NCBI GenBank assembly: GCA_036500345.1
Contig: DASYCE010000032.1
Coordinates: 62,001 to 126,000, forward strand
Length of the DNA: 64,000 nucleotides
DNA from: Gemmatimonadales bacterium
GTDB lineage: Bacteria > Gemmatimonadota > Gemmatimonadetes > Gemmatimonadales > GWC2-71-9
Direction: 5' to 3'
How positions within the stretch are numbered: the first letter of the stretch is position 1; every line of letters begins with the position of its first letter. The notes under the pieces are model-generated. The model was not told where the DNA came from and ran no database searches. It saw only the letters and a list, made by a program, of their open reading frames with translations. Made by a program: the position numbers and the translations under genes. This document shows positions 57,444 through 64,000 of the stretch, one piece after another.

Positions 57444-58490
57444 TCAGGACTTCAGCGTGCGGATCGCCACCTCGACAGACATGCCGGGGCGCAGCGGGTA
57501 TTTCGGATCGGCAGCCGAGGTGATCGCGATCCGCACGGGGACGTTCTGCACCACCTTGGTGAAGTTGCCGGTGGCATTGTCGGGCGGAAGGAGCGCGAAG
57601 CGCGCACCGGTCGCCGGCGAGAGGCTCTGCACCGTGCCCTCGAACTCCTTGCCGCCGTAGCTGTCGACAGTGAAGCTCACCGAATCGCCGACCTGCACGT
57701 GGCCCAGGCGCGTCTCCTTCACATTCGCAGTGACCCAGATCTCCTTGAGCGGCACCAGCGTCATCGCCGTCTGGCCCGGCTGCATCAGCATCCCCGGCTC
57801 CGCACTCCGCTTGCTCACGATCGCGGGGAACGGCGCGGTGACGACCGCATACGATCGCTTGAGTTCGGCGGTCTCGAGCGTGGCGCGCGCAGCCTGAACG
57901 CGCGCATCGCCGCCGCTCAGCGCTGCGCCGGCCGCCCCGACCTGGGCCTTGGCCGCGGCTTCCTGGCGTTGCGCCGCCTGCAGGTTGCCCGCTGCGGCAT
58001 CAGCGGCAGCCTGCGCCGCATCGAGCTGCTGCGCCGCGACGATCTGCTTCGCGGCGAGCCCCTTGATCCGTTCGAGGTCGGAGTTGGCGCGGCGCGACGC
58101 GGCCTCGGCGGTCGTCACGGCGGCGGCGGCACCGGAGGCGGTGGCTTCGGCTGCGGTCACCTGCGCCGACAGCTGTCCAGTGGCGTGTCCGTTCCCCGCC
58201 ATCGCGATTGCCGCCGCGAGATCGGCCTGCGCCTTCGCCACATCGGCGTCGAGGTCGCGCGCGTCGAGGACGAGAAGCGTGTCGCCGGTCTGCACGACCT
58301 GGTTGTCTTCCACCGGCACGCGGATCACGAACGCCTGCAGCTTGCTTGCCACCGGTTCGAGCCGCCCATCGATCTCCGCATTGTCCGTGGTGACGTGGTT
58401 GCGCGAATAGAGATACTTCTTTCCGCCCCACACGCCCGCCGCGATCACGAGCACACCCACGATGATGAACGGCGTCTTGTTAGCAGCCAT
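57444..58490 (-). CDS. HlyD/EmrA-family membrane-fusion adaptor
   Basis: 348 residues. A single N-terminal membrane anchor (FIIVGVLVIAAGVWGGKKYL) is followed by the lipoyl-like half VTTDNAEIDGRLEPVASKLQAFVIRVPVEDNQVVQTGDTLLVLD. A long Ala-rich coiled coil (about 85-210) follows, then the second lipoyl half and beta barrel with KEIWVTANVKETRLGHVQVGDSV. It bridges the EmrB-like pump to TolC across the periplasm. 3 bases before the EmrB-type gene. Confidence 0.94.
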   Translation of the reverse strand: MAANKTPFIIVGVLVIAAGVWGGKKYLYSRNHVTTDNAEIDGRLEPVASKLQAFVIRVPVEDNQVVQTGDTLLVLDARDLDADVAKAQADLAAAIAMAGNGHATGQLSAQVTAAEATASGAAAAVTTAEAASRRANSDLERIKGLAAKQIVAAQQLDAAQAAADAAAGNLQAAQRQEAAAKAQVGAAGAALSGGDARVQAARATLETAELKRSYAVVTAPFPAIVSKRSAEPGMLMQPGQTAMTLVPLKEIWVTANVKETRLGHVQVGDSVSFTVDSYGGKEFEGTVQSLSPATGARFALLPPDNATGNFTKVVQNVPVRIAITSAADPKYPLRPGMSVEVAIRTLKS

Positions 58491-58517
58491 GGAACCTTCC
58501 TGAGAGAATGCCCGACA

Positions 58518-59849
58518 TCAGTGCACCTGGTTGAGCAGGCCCATCGCCTCGGCGGCGCCGATTTCGGCGGCGGCGGCGGCGAGTCGAGCCTGGATCACGG
58601 CGTCATGCGCGGTCGCGACCTCGGCCTGGGCGTTGGTGGTTTCGACCGACCCCGCCACACCGGCGGCAAAGCGTTCGCGTGCTTCGGTGAGCTCTTCGTC
58701 GGCGAGACGCGCGCGGTCGATGGCGAGCGCCAGCTGGTCGCGCGCGCTGGCGCGATCGATCGCTGCCTGCCGCACGTCGGCTTCGACCTGGTTCTCCAGA
58801 TCCTGCAGTCGCACGCCTTCCGCATCGAGCCGGAGCCGCTGCTCGTCGACCCGCCGTTCACGGCGAAAGCCGTCGAACACCGACCATGACAGGTAGACGC
58901 CGACGTTCCACGTGCCGGCGAGCGACGGCACTGCGGTGCCCGACGATTGCACGTAGCCCGAGGTCGACAGCGTCGGGATGAATTCGTTGCGGATCGCCGC
59001 CAACCCGCGCTGCAGCACGTCCTGACGCTGCTTTTCGGCGGCGAGGTCGGCGCGATGCGCCCGGGCAATTGCGATCGCGGCGTTGATGTCGCTGGGGAGC
59101 GTGTCGGCGGCGATCGCCATCTCCGTGCCGACGCTCAGCGGCGTGCCGGGCGGGAGATTGATCGCCCGCGCCAGGTCGAGCTCGGCGCGAGCGCGCTCGT
59201 TGCGGGCGACCGCGACCTGGACCCGGACCGCCGCCGCCTGCGTCTCGCTGCGCGTGCGATCGATGCGCGGGGCGGTACCCGCGTCAACCTGCGAGCGCGC
59301 AATGTCGAGGAGCGCGAACGCCGTCACCGAATCCTGCTCCCGCGCCACCACCGTCTCTTCGGCGCCGGCGAGGCGCAGCCACGCTGCCCCGGCGGCGGCG
59401 GCAGCGAGATCCCCGGCGCGATCGGCGTCGAGCCCTGCGGCGATCGCGGTGTCGCGTGCTTCGCGAAGCCGCGCCGCCAATGCCGGATCGAAGATCACCT
59501 GCGACGCCGCGGCGCGACCGCGGAAGAGCGTGAACGGATCGGTGATCGCGGGGAAGCCCGGAATCGACAAGCCGAATTCGCGCAGGTTGAGCGTCTGTCG
59601 CTGCATCGTGCCGGTGAGATCGACCTGGGGGAGGCGTGCCGCAGACTGTTCGCTGGTCCGGAGCGACACGCCCTGGGCGCCGAGACGCGCCAGTGCGGCA
59701 CTGACGCCGCTGGCGCGACCGCGCGCGAGCGCTTCGCCGACGGTAATGGTCATCGGCGCGGACTGTGGCGCCGGCGTCGTGGCCTGCGCCGCGAGCGGTA
59801 CGGCCGCGCCGGCGAGGAGCGCGGCTGCGGTGATGGTGCGCGAGATCAT
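58518..59849 (-). CDS. TolC-like outer-membrane efflux protein
   Basis: 443 residues from the ATG at 59847-59849. Signal peptide TITAAALLAGAAVPLAAQA. Two outer-membrane-efflux repeats are visible, each a long Ala/Arg-rich coiled coil: about 40-240 and 250-440, the second ending SVETTNAQAEVATAHDAVIQARLAAAAAEIGAAEAMG. It forms the outer-membrane exit duct. Its start overlaps the tetR stop by 4 bases. Confidence 0.93.
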   Translation of the reverse strand: MISRTITAAALLAGAAVPLAAQATTPAPQSAPMTITVGEALARGRASGVSAALARLGAQGVSLRTSEQSAARLPQVDLTGTMQRQTLNLREFGLSIPGFPAITDPFTLFRGRAAASQVIFDPALAARLREARDTAIAAGLDADRAGDLAAAAAGAAWLRLAGAEETVVAREQDSVTAFALLDIARSQVDAGTAPRIDRTRSETQAAAVRVQVAVARNERARAELDLARAINLPPGTPLSVGTEMAIAADTLPSDINAAIAIARAHRADLAAEKQRQDVLQRGLAAIRNEFIPTLSTSGYVQSSGTAVPSLAGTWNVGVYLSWSVFDGFRRERRVDEQRLRLDAEGVRLQDLENQVEADVRQAAIDRASARDQLALAIDRARLADEELTEARERFAAGVAGSVETTNAQAEVATAHDAVIQARLAAAAAEIGAAEAMGLLNQVH

Positions 59850-60562
59850 CGAGCCTTCTTTCTGCCGAGCGACTTGGTGCTGCGTCGAACGCCGGCGGCA
59901 CGGCCGCTGCCGGTGCGCGCGCGGCCGGGCGGCATGCAGATCCCGTCGAACACGAGCGCGAGAATCGCGTCGCGCATCGCGCGCGGCGTCGGAGTCGACT
60001 TGTCGAGATCGCCAAAGAGGAACCGGGTCTGGTTGAGTTGCATCACCAGCGCCGGAATCATCCGCGGCACCACCATCACGGCGTCCCGGCGGAACTCGCC
60101 GCTCGCCACGCCGCGCTCGGCGATGCTGCGCAGCAGGCGGCGGTGGCGCAGGACGACGTGCTCGAAGTAGAAGCGGCGCACTTCGGGAAACTGGGTCAGC
60201 TCCGACTGCACCAGCCGTCCCATGCAGACCATGTCGGTGCGCGACATCCCGTCCCACATCCGGTGGACCATCTCGGTCAGGAGCGCGCGGGCGGTGCCGG
60301 CGTGGGTGCGCGCCATTTCCTCGGCGCTCTCGATCAGCGACACGATCTGCTTCTCGACCACCGCGCGGAAGAGGTCGTCCTTGGAGTCGAAATAGAGGTA
60401 GACGGTGCCCTTGGAGACGCCGGCGCGGGCCGCGACTTCCTCGAGGGTGGTCTGGCGGAAGCCGCGCTCGCCGAAGACGGCGAGGGCAGCGTCGAGCAGT
60501 TCCTCCGGGCGGGCCTCGGGCCGGCGATGGAAGCGCGGGGTGGTGCGGGCGGCGTCGGGCAC
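59846..60562 (-). CDS. TetR-family repressor of the efflux operon
   Basis: 238 residues. N-terminal HTH: LLDAALAVFGERGFRQTTLEEVAARAGVSKGTVYLYFDSKDDLFRAVV. The C-terminal ligand domain ends in a basic tail (RRSTKSLGRKKAR). It is the first gene of the operon tetR-tolC-hlyD-emrB, so it likely binds its own operator at 60585-60602 and is released by the drug or metabolite. The extra basic tail of about 20 residues is unusual for the family. Confidence 0.94.
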   Translation of the reverse strand: MPDAARTTPRFHRRPEARPEELLDAALAVFGERGFRQTTLEEVAARAGVSKGTVYLYFDSKDDLFRAVVEKQIVSLIESAEEMARTHAGTARALLTEMVHRMWDGMSRTDMVCMGRLVQSELTQFPEVRRFYFEHVVLRHRRLLRSIAERGVASGEFRRDAVMVVPRMIPALVMQLNQTRFLFGDLDKSTPTPRAMRDAILALVFDGICMPPGRARTGSGRAAGVRRSTKSLGRKKAR

Positions 60563-60584
60563 GGCGGCGATCCTGACCTCTTAG

Positions 60585-60602
60585 TTACTGACTGGTCAGT
60601 AA
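60585..60602. promoter_or_regulatory. TetR-type palindromic operator
   Basis: TTACTGACTGGTCAGTAA: arms TTACTGAC and GTCAGTAA are perfect inverted repeats with a 2-base centre. It lies 22 bases upstream of the tetR start codon and overlaps the -10 box, so the repressor should block its own promoter. Confidence 0.88.
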
Positions 60603-60628
60603 GATAGACGCCCACCCCCGCGATGCAA
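60601..60628 (-). promoter_or_regulatory. Promoter of the tetR-tolC-hlyD-emrB operon
   Basis: On the minus strand TTGCAT (60628-60623) and TATCTT (60606-60601) are separated by 16 bases. The transcription start is expected near 60594, inside the operator. Confidence 0.7.
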
Positions 60629-60753
60629 GCACACCGCCTCCGGGGTCGCGCCACCGCACCGATGGGGTCGTGCATCCCGCGCTGCGCCACACACTTCACC
60701 AACCCGGTCGCTGCCACTACCTTGCAGGCAACCCCACGCGAGGCCATTCACAC

Positions 60754-61875
60754 ATGGCGGAGCCCTTCCTCAGCTCCGATGAGTACGATGAACAGGCCCA
60801 CCAGTTGTACAACGAAGCTCGTTACGACGCCGCACTCGCCCTCCTGCGTGAAGGGCTGATCCGCTACCCCGAAGCTGTCGAACTGCATGTCGGCGTGGGC
60901 TACGCCCAGCTGGCGCGTGAGGAATACGCCTGGGCTCGACAGGCGTTCGACGCCGCACTCACTCTCGATCCTGAACATGAGGACGCACTCGCGGGACTCG
61001 GCGAGACCCTCCTCGTCCTCGGCCAGCTCGAAGGTGCCCTCCGTGCCTTCCAGCGGCTCCTCGACCTCGGTTTTGGTGACGACCACGAACTGATGCTGCA
61101 GGTGGGACGCGCGCTCTTCCGCGAAGGCTTCTTCGTCGAGGCACGCCGCTTCTTCGAACTCTGCCGCGAACACCACCCGACGTCGGCGGAGATCTCGGCG
61201 TCGCTGGGATACACCGCCCACCGCCTCGGGATGGACGCCGACGCCTTCTTCTGGCTGCGGCGCGCGCTCGAAGTCGATCCCGAGTACCCCGAACCGCGGA
61301 TCTACCTCGCCAACATCCTCTACGACCGCGGCGAGACGTCGGCAGCGCTGCTGCACTTTGCCCGCGTTCGACCCGACGACCATTTCGACGATCTCGGCGT
61401 CTGGCGCACCATCGAACTCCTCAAGGCCGCTCGCAACGCCGGTGACGACGATCCCGAAGTGCGTCCCTGGCTCGCCCGCCTCGCCGAACTTGGCCGCACC
61501 GCCGACGCCGAGGAAATGCTGCTGGCGGAAATCGAGTCATTGCAGCCCGACGGAACATCGCGCGATCCCAACCAGCTCGAACTCTTCGGGACGCTCATGC
61601 GCGAAGTCCCCGAGATGCAGAAACGGCCGTCGGGCGGCGTCGGAACGCACGTGATCGAGACGCTGACCGGCCTCTCGCTCCGAGGCACGTGGGATGAACT
61701 CGTCCTGCATCTGCAGACCGCCGAAGGGGCATGGGCCGACGGCACACTGCACGAGTTCATGCAGGTCTTCGCACGGCGCGGCACCGCGGAGACCGGCGTC
61801 AAGATTCCGGTGGGCAATGCGGAGGCATTCCTCCGCGGCGCCGCCGCCGCGGGAGTGATCCGGATCCTGCAATGA
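60754..61875 (+). CDS. TPR-repeat protein
   Basis: 373 residues from the ATG at 60754. About six tetratricopeptide repeats: YNEARYDAALALLREGLIRYPEAVELHVGVGYAQLAREEYAWARQAF, ALAGLGETLLVLGQLEGALRAFQRLLDLG and AALLHFARVRPDD. No signal peptide or membrane helix, so it is cytoplasmic. The C-terminal 100 residues are a distinct domain (MQKRPSGGVGTHVIETLTGLSLRGTW). The likely role is protein-protein scaffolding. Divergent from tetR. Confidence 0.85.
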   Translation: MAEPFLSSDEYDEQAHQLYNEARYDAALALLREGLIRYPEAVELHVGVGYAQLAREEYAWARQAFDAALTLDPEHEDALAGLGETLLVLGQLEGALRAFQRLLDLGFGDDHELMLQVGRALFREGFFVEARRFFELCREHHPTSAEISASLGYTAHRLGMDADAFFWLRRALEVDPEYPEPRIYLANILYDRGETSAALLHFARVRPDDHFDDLGVWRTIELLKAARNAGDDDPEVRPWLARLAELGRTADAEEMLLAEIESLQPDGTSRDPNQLELFGTLMREVPEMQKRPSGGVGTHVIETLTGLSLRGTWDELVLHLQTAEGAWADGTLHEFMQVFARRGTAETGVKIPVGNAEAFLRGAAAAGVIRILQ

Positions 61876-61936
61876 CCCACGCGACATCGCTGCCGCGCGC
61901 CACGCGCGCGCTGCAGCATCCCTCCCCGTGGGGCAG

Positions 61937-64000
61937 GTGAGTCACCCGCCCACCTTCGGACTCCGGCGCGAACAGCTCTCCAATGGCCTGACAGTGCTGG
62001 TGCAGCGGCGGCGCTCCGTCCCCGGCGTCGCGGTGGTGACGCACGTCCGCGCCGGGTTCCTGGACGAGCCCGACGAGATCGCCGGGATCTCGCACGTTGT
62101 CGAGCATCTCCTCTTCAAGGGAACCCCGTCGCTCGCCCCGGGTGAACTGGCGCAACGCACCAAGGCGCTCGGCGGATCACTCAACGCCTACACCGCGTAC
62201 GACCGGACCGTCTACTTCGTCAACGGGCCGGCGCGCCACGCAGCCGAGCTGATCGCGCTGCAAGCCGATCAGGTCCGAAATCCGACGGTCGATCCCGACG
62301 AACTCGCGCGGGAACTCGGCGTGATCATCCAGGAAGCGCGCCGCAAGCTCGATACACCCGGCGCCGTCGCGGGCGAAGCGCTGCACCAGCTGCTCTTCGA
62401 GCAGCACCGGATTCGCCGCTGGCGGATCGGGGAAGAAGCGGTGCTCGAGCGCTTGACTCGCGATGACATCCTCGGATATCACCGCTCGCGATACGTCCCG
62501 TCGCGGACGATCGTCACGGTCGTCGGCGATCTCGACGAAGCTGCCGCGCTCGATATGGTGCGCGCGTCGTGGAGCGACTGGGAACGCCCGTCATCATCGA
62601 TCAGCACGGGCCCCTACGAGACATCCGCCCCGACAATCCGCGCCCGCCGTCTGGACGGCGACGTCATGCTCGCCGATCTCGTCATCGGCTGGCGCGCCCC
62701 CGGGATGTTGAGCGACGACGCGCCGGCGCTCGAGCTCGCCACCGCGCTCCTGGCGCTCGGCCGGGGCGCACGACTCCCGCAGCTGCTGCGCGAGCCCGGC
62801 CTGGCGACCGACGTCGGTGCGTCATGGTACGGCGTCTCCGATCTGGGTGTCTTCGCGATTGGCGCCGAGGTGCCCCCGGCAAACATCGACCGGGTACTGG
62901 AGGAGATCGCGGCGGCAACGACCGATCTCGCGCGGCGCGAGGTGAGCGCCGCGGAATTCACCCGCGCGCAGCATCTGGTGCTGGCCCGCATCAGCCGAAG
63001 GCTCGAGCGCTTCCAGAGCCGTGCCGTCGCACTCGCCGACGCCGAGGCAATGGGCGACGTGAGCCGCCTCGACCGGGAACGCGCCGAACTTCTCGCGGTG
63101 TCACCGATGCATCTCCGGGAGGTTGCTGCCGGCATCTTCAACCTCGACGCGATGTCCGGCGTGGCATACCTGCCGCGCAACAGCGAGGCGGCGTTCGACG
63201 TCGATTCGCTTCGGCGTGCAGCTGCAGTCGCAGCATCAGCCACGACCGCAACCGCATCGACTGGGGACGATGCCGGTGTCGATCTTTCCGGCGTTGCAAC
63301 GACCTCTGACGCAACGTCGCCGCCGAAGCGGCGCACCGCGACCGCCGTCAAGCACGGCGTCCATCATCTCGCCCTCGACGGCTGCGATATTCTCGCCGCA
63401 CGCTTCGGCGATATCGGCCAGACGGCGATCACCTTGTACCGGCCGCGTCTGCTGCGCGAGTCGGCGGCGAATGCCGGCCTCGCGGCACTCGGTCTCCGCT
63501 CCATGCTCCGCGGCAGCGACCGGCTCGACGCCGTACAACTTGCCTTCGCAATCGAGTCATTGGGGGGAACGATCTCTCCCAGCCTCGGTGCTGACACCCT
63601 CGGCCTCGGCGCAACGGTGCTGACCGAACATCTCCATCGAGCGACAACCCTCCTCTGCGACGTGTTGCATCGCCCGCGCTTCGACGAGCCGGCGGTCCTG
63701 ATCGAACGTGGACTCCTCGCCGATGATGCGCGCGGCGTCGCCGACGATATGGTCCGCTTTCCGGTCCAGCTCGCGCTTGGCGTGGCGTTCGGCGACGCCG
63801 GGTACGGTGTGCCGACACTCGGAACGCCGGCATCGGTGCTGGCACTCGACACGTCTGCAGTTCGACGCTGGCATCAGCAGATGCTCGGTGGCGGAACGAC
63901 CACGATCATCGCGGTCGGAGATGACGACCCCGCGCGGGTCGCCGAGATGATCGCCGGCATTGTCGATCGTCACGGCACGGCATCCACCGCCGACGTGATC
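61937..64000 (+). CDS. M16-family metallopeptidase, fused active and inactive halves (3' truncated)
   Basis: 688 residues are visible from GTG at 61937 (GTG at 61928 is also possible); the frame runs off the window. The first half has the zinc motif HVVEH (His53, Glu56, His57) and the third ligand Glu133 in VIIQEARRK, exactly the HxxEH-x75-E spacing of pitrilysin/MPP-type peptidases. A linker of Thr/Ser/Ala (about 435-475) separates a second M16 half in which the HxxEH position reads LRSMLRGS, so it is non-catalytic. Such a fusion resembles a one-chain version of the PqqL/MPP heterodimer. Confidence 0.88.
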   Translation, partial: MSHPPTFGLRREQLSNGLTVLVQRRRSVPGVAVVTHVRAGFLDEPDEIAGISHVVEHLLFKGTPSLAPGELAQRTKALGGSLNAYTAYDRTVYFVNGPARHAAELIALQADQVRNPTVDPDELARELGVIIQEARRKLDTPGAVAGEALHQLLFEQHRIRRWRIGEEAVLERLTRDDILGYHRSRYVPSRTIVTVVGDLDEAAALDMVRASWSDWERPSSSISTGPYETSAPTIRARRLDGDVMLADLVIGWRAPGMLSDDAPALELATALLALGRGARLPQLLREPGLATDVGASWYGVSDLGVFAIGAEVPPANIDRVLEEIAAATTDLARREVSAAEFTRAQHLVLARISRRLERFQSRAVALADAEAMGDVSRLDRERAELLAVSPMHLREVAAGIFNLDAMSGVAYLPRNSEAAFDVDSLRRAAAVAASATTATASTGDDAGVDLSGVATTSDATSPPKRRTATAVKHGVHHLALDGCDILAARFGDIGQTAITLYRPRLLRESAANAGLAALGLRSMLRGSDRLDAVQLAFAIESLGGTISPSLGADTLGLGATVLTEHLHRATTLLCDVLHRPRFDEPAVLIERGLLADDARGVADDMVRFPVQLALGVAFGDAGYGVPTLGTPASVLALDTSAVRRWHQQMLGGGTTTIIAVGDDDPARVAEMIAGIVDRHGTASTADVI

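Noticed and set aside
56190-58889. Open frame of 899 codons on the plus strand
   Set aside because: It is antisense to the emrB, hlyD and tolC genes, has Arg/His/Asp-rich composition without family motifs, and arises from GC-rich codon bias.
61872-61940. 22-codon frame between the TPR and M16 genes
   Set aside because: ATGA overlap is attractive but the peptide has no signature and is too short to support.

Overview
This is a contiguous, very GC-rich stretch of bacterial chromosome, tightly packed on both strands. No prophage, insertion sequence, CRISPR array or integrated element is visible, and no gene-free stretch exceeds about 210 bases. The largest gaps are 7020-7211 (holds a tRNA-Cys gene), 45750-45955 (presumed promoter region of a desaturase gene) and 60563-60753 (a TetR-type operator/promoter and the start of a TPR gene). 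Several features suggest a soil or aquatic member of Gemmatimonadota or a similar Gram-negative phylum: many short lipoproteins, a membrane-embedded Ser/Thr kinase, flavin-dependent ThyX, a TolC-type tripartite pump, a lysine/alanine-rich histone-like protein, and tandem operons with 1-8 base overlaps. The phylum is an inference; no 16S or marker comparison was possible.

Layout. 1-8.3 kb: end of a CtaG-like cytochrome oxidase assembly factor, a zinc-ribbon membrane protein, an AI-2E-family permease, a cupredoxin lipoprotein, a LytS/LytTR two-component system, a DUF2127 membrane protein, an ArnT-like membrane protein, tRNA-Cys(GCA) and a lipoprotein. 8.3-15.2 kb: MscS-like and MDR dehydrogenase genes, a histone-H1-like gene coupled to an amidohydrolase lipoprotein, then a run of small genes including an RNase HI homologue with a substituted active-site glutamate. 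15.2-21.1 kb: DUF116 protein, GlcD-like FAD oxidase, and thyX followed by a BFD-type [2Fe-2S] reading frame and a GAF histidine kinase. 21.2-24.1 kb: a complete copper-efflux operon (copZ-copA-csoR) with a promoter and CsoR-type operator. 24.1-28.4 kb: a four-gene minus-strand set (PLP enzyme, LOG protein, MFS permease, secreted protein). 28.5-32.4 kb: a plus-strand operon (NDH-2, queG, VOC protein, threonine-aldolase-like enzyme).

32.4-38.6 kb: BtuF-like protein, PAP2 phosphatase, Ser/Thr kinase, DacB-type carboxypeptidase and acyl-CoA dehydrogenase. 38.6-45.7 kb: acyl-ACP desaturase, YggT, cobalamin-dependent MetH and a fused homocysteine methyltransferase/MTHFR, forming a one-carbon/methionine block. 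45.9-51 kb: small Cys-rich secreted protein, MgtE, a lipoprotein and heme importer HmuTUV. 51-55.9 kb: lipoprotein, P5C dehydrogenase with a structured leader, M20 peptidase and Tat-exported M24 peptidase. 55.8-60.6 kb: tetR-tolC-hlyD-emrB efflux operon behind a perfect palindromic operator. 60.7-64 kb: TPR protein and a double-domain M16 peptidase cut by the window end.

Cobalamin use recurs: MetH needs it, QueG needs it, and a BtuF-like binding protein is present. Metal handling also recurs: copper (cupredoxin, CopZ/CopA/CsoR), heme (HmuTUV) and magnesium (MgtE). The most novel points are the thyX-coupled [2Fe-2S] frame lacking a standard start codon, the RNase HI homologue with Glu-to-Ala at a metal ligand, the T-box-like structured leader of the P5C dehydrogenase gene, the histone-like protein, and the well-resolved CsoR and TetR operators.
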